Source: Volvariella volvacea V23
Taxonomy: Eukaryota; Basidiomycota; Agaricomycetes; Agaricales; Pluteaceae
Assembly: GCA_000349905.1 (NCBI GenBank)
Contig: KB722746.1
Location: 578,400 to 638,580 of the forward strand
DNA: 60,181 nt
Direction of reading: 5' to 3'
Shown: positions 22,072-32,670 of the stretch, in pieces
How positions within the stretch are numbered: position 1 is the stretch's first letter
Layout: each line of letters opens with the position of its first letter
Translations under genes and position numbers: made by a program
Notes under the pieces: generated by a model
The model's input: only the letters and a program-made list of their open reading frames with translations
What the model was told of the DNA's origin: nothing
Databases searched by the model: none

Positions 22072-23150
22072 ATTCCGGGTGGGTAAGTGTTCTGAAGTTT
22101 GTAAGAGAAGGAATTCGTTCTGAAGTGAGTTTGATCGAATAGTCTAAGTAACTCTCATCGTCCTTGTATTACATAATATCCTCCCACGAACTCTACAGCA
22201 TATTAACCCGAAACAGATTTCAGCTGTTGTAGGCACTCAGGATTGTTGTTTATTTTATTGTTAGTCCAGTCACATGCAGTGACGTGGATGAGCATCAATT
22301 AAGTTGCACTTTTATTCTTGTTCCAATAATAATGGATCCTTATTATTCTTTTCTCAGATCCTCTTGCTTGACTTTAGCCAGACCTTGTCATGGCTTCCTC
22401 CTTAATCATGTCATGTAGCGTCTTTTGTCTTTGCTATTGCTTTGTCTGTGTAGTTCTTGTAGCTAAAAAACAGAACGTAGTTTCATCCAGTTGAGCAACC
22501 ATGCTGCCTTCAGGCCTCATCTATGGTAGGCCCCATAGGCCTAGGGCGAAAATATTTGACCTTCTGTTAGGGCTGTGTCTGAAGATTGAAAGCTGCAGCT
22601 AAGCCAACCTTAGCCATACACACACACAGGAATTACTAATGGACTGTAAATGGGTGGAAAACTTTCTGGCTTTATGACAACTCCTTGTCTTGCGGAAAAC
22701 TGCTGTCACCTCATCTCCAGAGGTTCAAGCATATGAAGCCTTAAATGGTGTGGAGAGTACAATAGTTGGACATACAAGGAAAGTTCACCCTCCTCAGGGC
22801 CCGCCGCAAGGGCACGTATAAATGGGACGGATTCTCTGTAGTTTTACCGCAATCTTGCCCGCATAGCCAGAAGGTCAGTGTGGCCAATAATTTGTATATG
22901 TTTTATCTAGGACCCGATGCCCTGCGGCGTGCCCTGGGGAGGAGGGTGAGGATAGTCATGGAAAACTTGAAGGAAGTCCAAAACGTAGTGGGGACGGATA
23001 GAACCATCTTGCTACTCGCACTACTTATCAGGATGCGACAAGTAATGACTCTCATGATTGAGTTGATTCAGTTTCCCTTGTTAGCAGTTCCGGTATACAT
23101 GATAGTAACGATACAATTTGCAAAACTGCCTTGCTATCTCACTGTCACTC
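22072..23150. other. Intergenic region
   Basis: About 1.1 kb between the HNH_2-type gene and the F-box remnants. A 136-codon open frame (22766-23176) has no family resemblance, and its end overlaps the start of the F-box fragment, so I do not call it. The region contains a short CACACACACA run near 22618 and AT-rich stretches. Confidence 0.4.
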
Positions 23151-23470
23151 GCAGTATTACGTTGTCCTCTGGATAACTAATGCTACTGCCAGAGCTCTTG
23201 GCTCATCTTCGCTGCTATCTAGATTTTCGAGACTTGTGCAACTCCCAGGGCTCCTGTATATACCTCTATCGGATCCTCACGCCGCTCCTTGTCCATAAAT
23301 TCAGTCTTCGCCTACCAAGCAAACTATCCACTCTCTTTATCCGGCCAGATGCTACGCCTGAGTCCTTTGTCTCATATCAAAAGGCTATTCATCGAACTTG
23401 ACATTCACAGACTATATTCACCTAAGGAATTCCTCAAGGATGGAAACTTGGTTAATTCGGGTGTTATTGC
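23151..23470 (+). pseudogene. Truncated 5' fragment of an F-box-like gene
   Basis: The segment aligns with the first 330 nt of the gene at 23848. Translated fragments read LLPELLAHLRCYLDFRDL, LTPLLVHKFSLRLPSKL and then, one frame over, DIHRLYSPKEFLKDGNL; the neighbour reads PPELLAHLFPYLDFQDL, FTPSLVDKLSLRLSSEL and SPKDFLKDKNL. The start codon is lost (the ATG of the neighbour is TTA here) and a stop and at least one frameshift are present. Similarity ends near 23460, where the dispersed repeat begins. It is a dead partial duplicate. Confidence 0.8.
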
Positions 23471-23628
23471 AATCTCAAGGTTGATGTACCGTTTGTAGGC
23501 TTCTGATATTGCTGTGAGTTCGGGGCGAAAGAATTGAGTTGGCGCAGTGGTACTGGGCTTGTCATGACTTAGTTGGGCAAAAAAACAAGAACTCAGTTCG
23601 TGTTGTGTCGCGTCGCCACTCGACGTGC
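23457..23628. repeat. Diverged dispersed repeat, copy 2 (partner at 20312-20500)
   Basis: See the partner for the alignment blocks. This copy begins exactly where the F-box fragment at 23151-23470 stops resembling its neighbour, which suggests that the repeat marks the breakpoint of the partial duplication. Confidence 0.65.
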
Positions 23629-23847
23629 AAAGACGCCATCGGCATGTCCCGACCACAAGGCTTTCTGGGCTGTGCCATTTGTCAGCTTCCAAACCGCCGC
23701 ACTCGTAGTCGCTACGATAGCAAGTGTTCCTACACCACATAGGTGAACTACCATTCCGCTTTTTACGTGCATCACTATCAGCAAAAGGGTCAATTGGGGT
23801 CGGAGTTTGCCGAACTACCTTGATCTCTCACCATCACTGGCAGCACT
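23629..23847. other. Upstream region of the F-box-like gene at 23848
   Basis: The last 30 bases before the ATG (CACCATCACTGGCAGCACT) resemble the sequence before the truncated fragment at 23140-23160, so promoter-proximal sequence was duplicated together with the coding part. No other feature is seen. Confidence 0.4.
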
Positions 23848-25330
23848 ATGCCGGCCTCTGGGTTACTAACTCTACCGCCAGAGCTTTTGGCTCACCTTTT
23901 CCCCTATCTTGATTTTCAAGATTTATCCAACTCTCGGAGCTCGTGTACTTACCTCAATCGAATTTTCACACCGTCCCTCGTCGATAAACTCAGTCTTCGA
24001 CTATCAAGCGAACTTTACCGACTCTCTTCATCCTCCGGCAAGATCCCATTCATTGCTACGCCTGAATCATTTGTCGCTCACATCAAAAGACTATCCATCG
24101 AACTTGAAGTCTACAGATTGGATTCACCTAAAGATTTCCTTAAGGACAAGAACTTGGTTATCAGCCTGTGTACCGAAATACGCCGGCTTAGGTCACTCAC
24201 GCATATCCTAATTTGCTGTTATAGTAATAATGAGATAGGGTGGTCCTCTCCCAAAAATCCAGATCGGTTAGGGACACTCGAAATCAAAATATTAGGATCA
24301 GCCCTTCAAACCACTCACGTCCCACTCGAAGTCCTCGAAATTCGGAATTCATTCATAACCTCTCAACTATTGTCCTCATCGCCCGTTCTCAAGCGTATTA
24401 CAACCTTAACGGAGCTCAAAGTTATATACGAGGAGGAGGGCTCAGGTGTATTTCCATTCGTCAAGCAACTATTGACTCAAAGCTCCAGCTCGCTTGAGAA
24501 AGTCTCTATTGGCCTATATTCGTATGAGCCAAAGCTGTCCCTTGACGACATCTTCCCACCTCGATCATCAGAACCCCTCGCATCTCTTCGTACGCTTGAT
24601 TTATATGGGAGCATATGTTCGCTACCCAACTTGCCCATCGGGGCGCTGCCCCACTTTCCTAATCTACGCCATCTGACGATCACACGCGCCCACTCTACTT
24701 CCGAACTTCAAGAGAACCAGAGTAGATTGTGGGATCTACTCAGGGTTAGCTATATCCGATTAGAATCCTTTGGCACTACCTATGAAACATCTGATTCTCT
24801 CGTGAAATTTTTTGGCGTCCTTCTCAGGCCTGCAAAAATTAGAGCTCGACGCTAACACCATGCGGACTATATACACCCCTCCCCCAGATCATATCAGTGG
24901 CCTTATCACTCGAGTTCTTCCTCTTCATGCGTCGTCACTCAAAACATTGATCATCCCCGTCCCTTTCCCTTCCTTCGATTACGGCTCAGGGAAGATGGTA
25001 CACTGGCCCTCTCCAACATCTTTTCCACTTCTAACATACCTGGGCGCACGAATACCAAGCGTGTGGGATCACACAATTGAAGCATGCCAGGATCTATTGG
25101 GATGGCTGGAAAAATTTCCAGCTCTGATCCAGGCCGAGACTCCTGTATGGCACATCAATAGCTCACCTACGTCGAGAGAGGAAGATGCTGCTTTGGTGTC
25201 GGGGAAACTAGTTGGACGGACGGGTCGACCAGAAATATGGAATATTTATGGCCATGCAAGCCTCAGGTGGACATTCAAATCTGAGCCTCGAGAGTATGTC
25301 GGAAGTGTGCTTGGAGAAAGGTGGTTGTAG
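23848..25330 (+). pseudogene. F-box/LRR-like gene broken by one base in a T-run
   Basis: The first frame (23848-24855) starts MPASGLLTLPPELLAHLF, an F-box-like helix pair (LPPELL-x-H, SCTYLNRIFTPSLVDKLSL). Leu-rich irregular repeats follow (SLEKVSIGLYSYEPKLSL, LASLRTLDLYGSI, PNLRHLTITRAH). At 24808-24813 a run of six T shifts the frame; with five T the reading continues into LASFSGLQKLELD and on to a stop at 25330, giving about 493 residues, the same length as the intact relative at 44631-46109. The continued part ends with the family tail LVGRTGRPEIWNIYGHASLRW. All else is intact, so this is either a very young pseudogene or a homopolymer sequencing error. F-box proteins recruit targets to SCF ubiquitin ligases; this role is inferred from the weak N-terminal motif only. 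Confidence 0.8.
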
Positions 25331-25494
25331 TTTCATTCCGTGCAAGCTAGTAAAATTGCTCCTAGGGTTTTAGTAACTTTGGAATTATGCTATAATGAGA
25401 CCCAATCCAAGGCGGAATCACGTTGCGCCATGCAATAAATATCGAAGTTTTAAGAGACCGATTTCAAGCTAACAGAAGCTAGTCAGGAAGATAG

Positions 25495-26250
25495 AAAACT
25501 TGTCGAGGCGCGTTGCTTGGCGACAATGGCTTCGCCTCTCGTCCACATATCCTCCCCTCCCCCAATTGACCAGGCTATCATCCAAGCGCTTCACCTTTCG
25601 CTTCAACGTACTCATCATTGCCTACAGTTCTTAATGCCTCTCTACTCCCTCCTGTACATCAGAAATGACGAGTACCTTCAGGTCCTTGCACTCATTCAAG
25701 CATTTCTCAAGGGTATCCCAACACCATGGTCGGTAAAGCTATCGCTCGTGAACAATAGATATCTGAACTCCTTCAAACAGCTATGTTTATCTTTTCCCAC
25801 CTGATCCGTAACCCATCCTCCACAATCTCCAAGTGGGTCAAATCGCGGAAAACTCAGTGGTTAAAGTTGATGCCACCATCAGGGAACAAGTTGAATAGCG
25901 ATCTGCTGAGGCGGAGGAGGTCAACCCCAGAGCGTGCCACAGTTCGTTGCGGCAGATTTAGAACCGACGTGAGTTGCGAGAGGAATTGGATTCCTGACCT
26001 GATGGGGCAACCCACTGCCAAGTTTTGAAGGTTAGGACAGTCTGGGATGATCTTCAATTTTTGTGGACCATTGTCTTCTTCCCCCCAGGTGCCAGGAGTA
26101 TGACGTCTGTCGGAACTATGAACAGGTGTTTGACGTGGTGTAGGTGCAGTTTGTTTACGGGCGGGAAGGGCGGGAAGGGCATTGAAGGCGGAATGCCGTC
26201 AGAGTTGAAAGAACTACACTTTCGTAAAGTAAGGGTTGCAACCTCATAGG
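25495..26250 (-). pseudogene. Decayed short F-box-like family gene (relative of 52258-53326)
   Basis: Reading right to left, the minus strand carries PFPPFPPVNKLHLHHVKHLF, then MKIIPDCPNLQNLAVGC, then QLTSVLNLPQRTVA, then FRDLTHLEIVEDGLR and finally a stretch near 25520 encoding EDMWTRGEAIVA-like sequence. Each block matches the gene at 52258-53326 in order (MKIIPDCPNLQNLVVSC, QLTSVLNSPQRTVA, DLTHLEVVEDGLR). A TGA replaces the codon before VFRDLTHL and further frameshifts follow; the first exon with the F-box-like helix is missing. It lies head-to-head with the next pseudogene. Confidence 0.82.
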
Positions 26251-26599
26251 TGGAATAGACAAGCATATCATAGCAACACGCATTTAAATTGTGAACACAA
26301 TCGAGCAGCCTATATAAATAAATTTAGCTACTCACCAGTCGCAAATACGGCGCGCAACTAGCATGAATACAGGCAATACTCCCGTGATACTAAGCTGACA
26401 ATATATTTAGACCTATAATATTGCCTTGAAGTTTACACTGGCTGAGTACTGAGTGGAGTCTGTGGAGAGGACTGGTCGAGGGGAATAGGAATTGAAGAAG
26501 AGCTTAGATAATCGAGGCGGCGATGTCAGCCCGTCAGGCACACATTTCGCCCAACACAGCACATTCTGCTCTTGGCCTTGACCAACTACAACCATTGTC
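26251..26599. other. Region between two head-to-head pseudogenes
   Basis: A 349-base AT-rich stretch with no coding sequence. It corresponds in position to the bidirectional start region between 55374 and 55424, where the related pair is separated by only 49 bases. Confidence 0.4.
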
Positions 26600-28339
26600 A
26601 TGGAAGGCACCACGACCTATAGGTCTGGCCAAGTGGCGATCTCCCTGTATTCTGACATCCTCAGTCTAGTTTTTCTCCTCGTCGCAGAAGATGCTGATTG
26701 GAATTATCCAGAATATGTCCCACAGACTTCCCATGTGTGCAGATATTGGAGACAGGTAGCTCTTCAGACCCCCCAACTGTGGAATAGAGTTCGTATATCG
26801 AGTCCCAAGTTTTCTAATCACCCTTGGACACACGAATGCCTCAGGAGAGCGAATTGATCTCCTTTGACATCACACTGGATGTCCAATCCGCCATCCCTCC
26901 CGAAACGATTCATTCCATATTTTCGGACCTAACTCGTGCACCGGACCTAACTCGTGCACAAGCACTCAGAATCGTCAACGAAGGGTGCACTTCTGAGCTT
27001 GATCACGCCATTAAGACCTTGTTCCAGCCATACATTAACAGTCCAAACCCCAACCCCCAAGCCCTCAGCATACTGCACACCTCCGATGGCCCCATAGATT
27101 CTGACCTGTACCAAATTCCACTGAAGATATTTCAGGACGAAATGCTGAATTTGGTTTCTTTGCAGCTGCATGATTGCTCCTTCCACGATTGGACCTTCCT
27201 CACTTCCTTTCATTCCTTGAAGTCCCTCGACCTTCAGTTGCTAACCATTCCATTGCTGTCGGTTGAAAAACTTTCACTCCTTCCTCTACTGGAACAACTC
27301 AACATTACATTTGGACAAGGTCCTGCGATGCCCGCCTTCATCCCTCCCACGACCGCTAATCAGATCATCTGTTTCGCCTCTCTGCGAAGATTTTTGTTGG
27401 ATAGCTTAACAGTCTCCATGGCTAGCTATATCCTAAAATCTATTTACGTCCCGTCGTGCACCAATTTCTCCCTTTCCTGTGATGGCGGAACGGAGCAGGA
27501 CCTCCTGGACCTATGACCCGTTCTTGCTCGTTTCCTTACCACCGGTGCACTCCTTCTCTCTCGGATCCCACTTCACTGTCTTCAGCTGACAGACAAACAA
27601 ATCGCGGCTATATCTTTAGATGACCATGGTCACTCGTCGGATGACTGTAACTGTACCTCAGCAAGATATGCAAAAATCGTGTCAGATAGGGTAACTATCG
27701 GGCTCGCCTTCTACCCAGACCCCTGGGTAACCGGGTCCTTTATGGTCAAAAACGTGATATCCCGGCTCTCCCTATGTTTCAATCACCAGTCCATTCATTT
27801 CTTCTATTGGGAGCATCTCGGTTCAAGACGGAGCGTGGAAGCAGGTTTGGGACTTGAACTGGACGACCAGTTTTTCGTAAAAGCACAGGAACTGAGGGTT
27901 CTGGACGTGGTAACGAATCGTGTTGGGTTCCTGGATAATCTCGTACAAGAGAAACAGACCGGTCTTGGTTGGTTCCTATTTCGTCAGAACTTTGCTATCG
28001 TGGCTCATCCCTCGCGTTTACTGGCGTTTTATTTAGGCATGACGCTACACGCATCCGTTCCATGTCCATAGTTCGTTCAACTACACATTAGACTCAAACC
28101 ACGCACGTATGCCCGGGAACGGAGATTCATCGATATTCATCCCCCGAGAGTGCCTTCTTCAACGAGGTAGCAGACAAGTTAATGAGAAGGAAGGAGCTCT
28201 TGGGCCAGCCCTTGCAGACCCTTTACATCAGTAACTACATGGAAGATCTTGGATTAACCGGGCTGGAGAGAACGAGGTTGGCAGCAGCAGTGCACGTCCT
28301 CCGAATCAAGGATATCCTAAACATCCACGCTTGGTCATA
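26600..28339 (+). pseudogene. Decayed F-box gene (relative of 53528-55374)
   Basis: Translation begins MEGTTTYRSGQVAISLYSD and shows an F-box-type element with YVPQTSHVCRYWRQVALQTP and QLWNRV, then loses frame near 26855. The adjacent frame continues from ISFDITLDV through LSLLPLLEQLNITFG to a premature TGA near 27515; coding-like sequence then resumes (RIPLHCLQLTDKQIAA, LDDQFFVKAQELRVLDVVTN). It ends around 28339 with FFNEVADKLMRRKELL. Each block aligns in order with the intact gene at 53528-55374. At least one frameshift and one stop make it non-functional. Confidence 0.82.
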
Positions 28340-28419
28340 ACTCTCATCTGCTTCCGCCAATAGATCGTCACGCCCTCCGTTTCGGCAGCACCCGGCTCAC
28401 TTACCAAGAATCCTTACAG

Positions 28420-30168
28420 ATGAACTTGCTACCCCCAAGCAATACTTCATGTCTCGAGGAACCACTCTCATCTTCAGACATCACCACTATGGGCGACGCA
28501 GGGGCCACGACGACACTGATACGCCTTCCCCAAGAGCTATTTGACCAAATTGGCCCTCGTCTGACTACTAAAGAGGTGGCCAATGTCCGTAACACCTGTT
28601 CTCTCCTCGGCGAGGCTTTCATGCCACACCTCGCAAACACCCTCGTTCTGCGTCTGTCTCACCAGCTGGGGAAGGCAACCTCGACAAAACGCGTCTTCAC
28701 TCCATTCATAGCTACCCCTCATGCACTAGTCAAGTTCATCAAGGAGCTGCACGTCGAGCTCGACTACCCAGTCATCGGCTGGCGCCTCAAGAAAGAGCTC
28801 AGCCAAGAAATGATCGACTCCGTGCTGGAGGAAATCACCCGCTTCGACTCCCTGAGCAGTCTACGAATCCAATGGGCCTCGAAGTGTCCCATGGCCAAGC
28901 CCCCTCTGCTCGATCTCACCCGGGTCGAAGAAGACCTGCTCTCGAGCATCCAAGCGACCCCCCACCTCCAGCACCTCACAATCGGAAGTTCCTTCCTCCT
29001 CCCCCGCAGCCCCGGCCTCCCACCGCCCCTCGGCCGCTTCGTCCACCTCAGGTCCCTGAGCGTGTGCGACATCTCTCCCTCGGGCCAGGACGGCCCAACC
29101 ATCATCTCGCTCATCCAAAACGTCCTCGCCACCAACCCGCGGCTAGAGTCCCTGAACATCGCCGCCGTGTCGCACGAGCAGCACATCTCGCTGGACGCGC
29201 TCTTCCCCCCTCGCTCTTCTCTGCCCCAGCTCCCCCTCCGCGAGCTCACATTCAGCGGCAACTTCACCTGGCCCCCCGCCCCAACCGGCCCCGCCAACCC
29301 GCACTCAGCCTCAGCCTCCGACCCCGCCTTTGACTTTGACCAAATCCCCGACCTCCCCGACCTCCGCCTCCTCTCCCTCAAATACGCGCGCGCGACCTTC
29401 TCCCCGGACTGGAACCGCTTCTGGGACCTCCTCCGCCGGCGCCGCGTCCGCCTCGAGTCCCTCCGGCTCCTGCAGGGCGCCACCCGCCCCGTGCTCGACT
29501 ACCTCACCTCCTACCGCGGCCTCGTCCGCCTCGAGCTCCCCTGGAACGCGGGGATCGTCAGCGCCGACGAGCCGGTCGTGGCCGACGTGCTCCCGCGCCA
29601 CGCGCGCACGCTGCAAAAGCTCGTCGTCCAGTCCTCCTGCGTCGTGCACGACCGGGTGCTGGATCTCGAGTCTGGCTTGGGCTCGGGCTCGGACGCGACA
29701 GCCGAGTGGCCGCACCCCTCCAGCTTCCCCGCCCTCAAATACCTCTACGCCCGCGCGCCCGCCACATGGGCCCTCGACGCCCCACAGGCGCGCAGGATGC
29801 TCGCGTGGGCGGAGCAGTTTCCCTCCCTCGAGGGCTTCACCACGTACTGGCCTTGCGACACGCCCGCGCCCGCGCCCGCTCCTCTGCCCACTGGCACGCC
29901 CGCTCCTACGCCCACGCCCGCGCAGACGCCCCGCGAAACCCTCGCGAGCATCCGGCAAGAGCTCGTAGGCCAGACGGGGAGGCCGAGAGAGTGGCTGATC
30001 GTCTACGGAGATCGGTGCTTGTGCAGGGGCGAGTTTGTGCTCTGGCTCAATCGACCTCGGACGCGAAGCAGGCCGGAGGACGACAGCGGTGGTGGTGGTG
30101 GTGAAGGTGGTGGATGGGCATTTTCGTTGATGGGTGTTCCGGATTCGAGGCATATATGGTGGCAGTAA
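28420..30168 (+). CDS. F-box/LRR-like protein, GC-rich, intronless
   Basis: A single open frame of 582 codons. The start may be the ATG at 28420 or the one at 28489 (MGDAGATTTLIRLP), which better matches relatives. An F-box-like segment follows (LPQELFDQIGPRL, NTCSLLGEAFMPHLANTL), then FIATPHALVKFIKELHVELD as in the paralogues at 23848 and 44631, then irregular Leu-rich repeats. These include LRSLSVCDISPSG, LPLRELTFSGNFTWP and VRLESLRLLQGATRPVLDYL, and the family tail is LVGQTGRPREWLIVYGD. The second half is markedly GC-rich (mostly C/G third positions), unlike its paralogues, with a Pro-Ala-Pro-Thr repeat near residue 487. Probable SCF substrate adaptor by analogy; no partner or target can be inferred. 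Confidence 0.82.
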   Translation: MNLLPPSNTSCLEEPLSSSDITTMGDAGATTTLIRLPQELFDQIGPRLTTKEVANVRNTCSLLGEAFMPHLANTLVLRLSHQLGKATSTKRVFTPFIATPHALVKFIKELHVELDYPVIGWRLKKELSQEMIDSVLEEITRFDSLSSLRIQWASKCPMAKPPLLDLTRVEEDLLSSIQATPHLQHLTIGSSFLLPRSPGLPPPLGRFVHLRSLSVCDISPSGQDGPTIISLIQNVLATNPRLESLNIAAVSHEQHISLDALFPPRSSLPQLPLRELTFSGNFTWPPAPTGPANPHSASASDPAFDFDQIPDLPDLRLLSLKYARATFSPDWNRFWDLLRRRRVRLESLRLLQGATRPVLDYLTSYRGLVRLELPWNAGIVSADEPVVADVLPRHARTLQKLVVQSSCVVHDRVLDLESGLGSGSDATAEWPHPSSFPALKYLYARAPATWALDAPQARRMLAWAEQFPSLEGFTTYWPCDTPAPAPAPLPTGTPAPTPTPAQTPRETLASIRQELVGQTGRPREWLIVYGDRCLCRGEFVLWLNRPRTRSRPEDDSGGGGGEGGGWAFSLMGVPDSRHIWWQ

Positions 30169-30522
30169 GTGTGTGTGTGTGGACTTGGTGGTGGTAGAAA
30201 AAAATGGGTATCTGAGGATGGAAAGCAATTTAACGCCCCGCGTTGGGATCAAGTGTTAAATAGCAATTGTACGGTGTGCGTTGACGTTTAATCTAGTTCT
30301 CATGGTAGACTATAACGAGACGTGTTGCAGCAAGGCTCATAACATTCCTGATTTCCAGCACACTGATAGAAAGCAGGAAATTATGAAACTTGCGGTAACA
30401 CTCTGGCGGTATACATACAGACACGAACCATCCCAATCACAACAAACAGACGACTGAACCTAGGTATACACCGAAAACATTAAGTAGACCATAAGGTATC
30501 TCTCTACAATCACACGAGTCAT
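30169..30522. other. Convergent intergenic region
   Basis: This 354-base stretch lies between the 3' ends of the F-box-like gene (+) and the membrane protein gene (-). It contains a (GT)n run (GTGTGTGTGTGTGG at 30169-30182). Nothing else is seen. Confidence 0.4.
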
Positions 30523-31439
30523 TTATACTTCTCTAGAGTCGGCCACGACTACCTTTTCCGGTACATTTCCATTACGCGGCTGAGAAGATCGCGATCGGGC
30601 TTCATTTTGTGCGTCATACGTTCGCAACGCCGCCACGATCAGCACAGCCGACGCGACAAACGCAAAGAGGAAAGTAAACCACGGGAGGATCGCCAGCAGG
30701 CGCACTACAACCACACCACGCATTAGCCCTACCGTAATGCACTCGGTACCCGAATGGACTCACGGTATCCAATCTCCCGATACACGGACGTCGCACCCAA
30801 CGCCGCCTCCAAAGCCGCAATAATCTCCTGCGGCAGCTCGACGCGGCCAATCGTGGCCGTGACCTCTGCCTGGCGGGTGGCAAAAAAGACCGTGAGCGGG
30901 ATCTGGGTCGCGAACAGCCATATCGAGCAGAAGCCGAGTGCCATGGCTTGGATGAGGAGAGCGCGGGCAGAGGGGTACATGTCGCCCCAGAGAGCCGAGG
31001 CCGAGGGCTGCTGCAGCCGGAGATCATGCAGGGTCGGGGCGGTCATGGACGCGTGCAGGTGGTGGGAGAGGAAGAGGAGGCTGAGGAGGGCGGTGAGCGT
31101 GGACACGGTGGTGACCACGATCCCTGCGTTTTTTATGTCTGTCGTCGGGGGAGATCAACGCGCATATATGCGGGTGGAGTCGAGGACAGGGATGGTACCA
31201 ACCGCTCACGTTGATGTCCAAGGTCGCTCCGGGGGGTATGAGCTCTCTGAGGCGGGATTCCTCTTGGTTCGACTTGACGAGGGCGTTGAGGCCTAGAGGG
31301 CCGGGGCGTCAGTTCGATCGGATGGCGCATATGAGGGGTACTTGCCCACGGAGCCGCCGATGACGCCCCAGCTCAGCGAGAGCGCCAGTGCAGCGAGCCT
31401 GGCGAGTCGCATCGGGGCCTGTATCGTAGGGGCGCGCAT
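30523..31439 (-). CDS. Four-helix membrane protein of unknown function
   Basis: Four exons (31439-31346, 31292-31203, 31138-30764, 30704-30523) encode 246 residues. Hydrophobic segments lie at about 12-31 (LARLAALALSLSWGVIGGSV), 66-86 (AGIVVTTVSTLTALLSLLFL), 121-145 (QAMALGFCSIWLFATQIPLT) and 190-213 (LLAILPWFTFLFAFVASAVL), the organisation of small tetraspan-type membrane proteins. A polar cytosolic-type tail ends EKVVVADSREV. Intron 1 is GC-AG (donor GG|GCAAGT), the only splice choice that keeps frame into GLNALVKSNQEESRLREL. The intron 2 donor is GTTGGT. I recognise no family; many Agaricomycetes carry similar four-helix hypothetical proteins. The next gene upstream on the same strand (31645-32409) is also a multi-pass membrane protein. 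Confidence 0.78.
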
Positions 31440-31644
31440 CGTCTGCGCAGGCGAGATGGGTGGGGGTGGGAAAGGCGAAAGAGATTGGGCTGGATTGGAG
31501 GCACTTATATAGCAGCGTCGATGAGGTCATCATGCTGACGGGATTGGCCGTCACTCAACTCGGGTTCAACTCGACGCCTCGGTGGATCAGAGTGCAAGGT
31601 CCTTGGATTAGCAGCATCAGTAGCCAACTGTACATGTACTCGAA

Positions 31645-32409
31645 TCAGTCCGCCTTGGGCGCCTTTCCAAAGCCCCTCACAAGCGCCTTCCAGTCGTGAA
31701 CGGCAAAGCCCACGGGAATGACAACCCAGGGGATGTTCATCCCAACCATGTACACCCAGCCGTAGACCCACTCTGGGCGGCAGTCGGCGTTGTGCCTGAG
31801 ATGCTCGGTGATAAAGTACATCGCGGTGCAGATGATGTATACGATCGAGTTTGCGAATCGGAGGAGATGGAGCTTCGCCGTGCGTTTTGGAGATAGATGG
31901 GCGAGGAAGGCGGCGGAGGCGAGAGGGACCTGGATGAGCTGTACAAGGGTGAACACGGATCAGCCAAGTGATCCGGACGAGACAGGCTGAACACGTACCA
32001 CAGTCAGGGTTTCGATGCCCAGCACGAACACGTCGTCTTGCAGGTACCGCGAATCCGACTTTGCGTACTCCCTGTGCAACGCAGCCAACACGCTCGTGCT
32101 CCCCGCAATCCCATCTCCCCACCCAGCCCCGCGTGTCATCCACACCCGAAGACAGTTCCACACCCAGAACCCCTCAAAGACAGCATGAAGCAGCGCGTTC
32201 GTGAGGAACCACACCGCCGCGAGACGCGTCCTGGTCGACTTGATGCGCGGGCGGATGAGCGCGAAGTAGGCCGGGAGGACGGGCACGAGGAAGAGGAGGG
32301 AGAAGCGGAGGAAGATTTCGGGGACGGTTAGAGTCGGGGGACGCCAGCTTGGGAGCGGGATGTCCTGTGGGTAGTATGGGTGCGCGGTGGGTGAGTCTGT
32401 GGCAGCCAT
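31645..32409 (-). CDS. EXPERA-domain protein, emopamil-binding protein (EBP) family
   Basis: Two exons (32409-31999 and 31938-31645) encode 234 residues, close to human EBP (230). EBP-family proteins are ER membrane sterol delta8-delta7 isomerases or their ligand-binding relatives. The residues known to be essential in mammalian EBP have clear counterparts here. H75 and E79 lie in LLHAVFEGFWVW, E133 and T136 in GIETLTV, and N205 and W208 in GMNIPWVVIP. The diagnostic REYAKSDSRYL (113-123) is also present. Four or five membrane segments are visible (about 31-52, 64-88, 128-150, 166-182, 197-217). I chose the ATG at 32409 (MAATDSPTAH); the longer upstream frame is not preceded by a better start. 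Fungi normally use the unrelated Erg2 for this step, so whether this enzyme isomerises sterols is open. Confidence 0.85.
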
Positions 32410-32670
32410 GCTTTTGGGGTTCTGCCCTGTTGGGGCCTTATATGCGACGCGCCATGGCGCAGACTCTCCGCCCCTGCAAGCACTTGTGAATCGTACGACA
32501 AGGCCCATCCGTGATGGCCGGCGTCTGCTGACCCACTCACGATAAGGATTGTGTCCCTGGACACAGTGAAAGTCAACACGTCTATAACGAAAATGTATAC
32601 ACTCTTGTAGTTTCTACTTGATACATATGCCTGTTCCCACTAACGATACAATCCAACCCCACCGGCACGC
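32410..32670. other. Short intergenic region
   Basis: The 261 bases upstream of the EBP-family gene and downstream of the DUF6593-type gene presumably hold the EBP-family promoter. No distinct element was recognised. Confidence 0.35.

Noticed and set aside
22766..23176. 136-codon open frame before the F-box fragment
   Set aside because: Composition is erratic, nothing is recognisable, and its end overlaps the recognisable F-box remnant in another frame.
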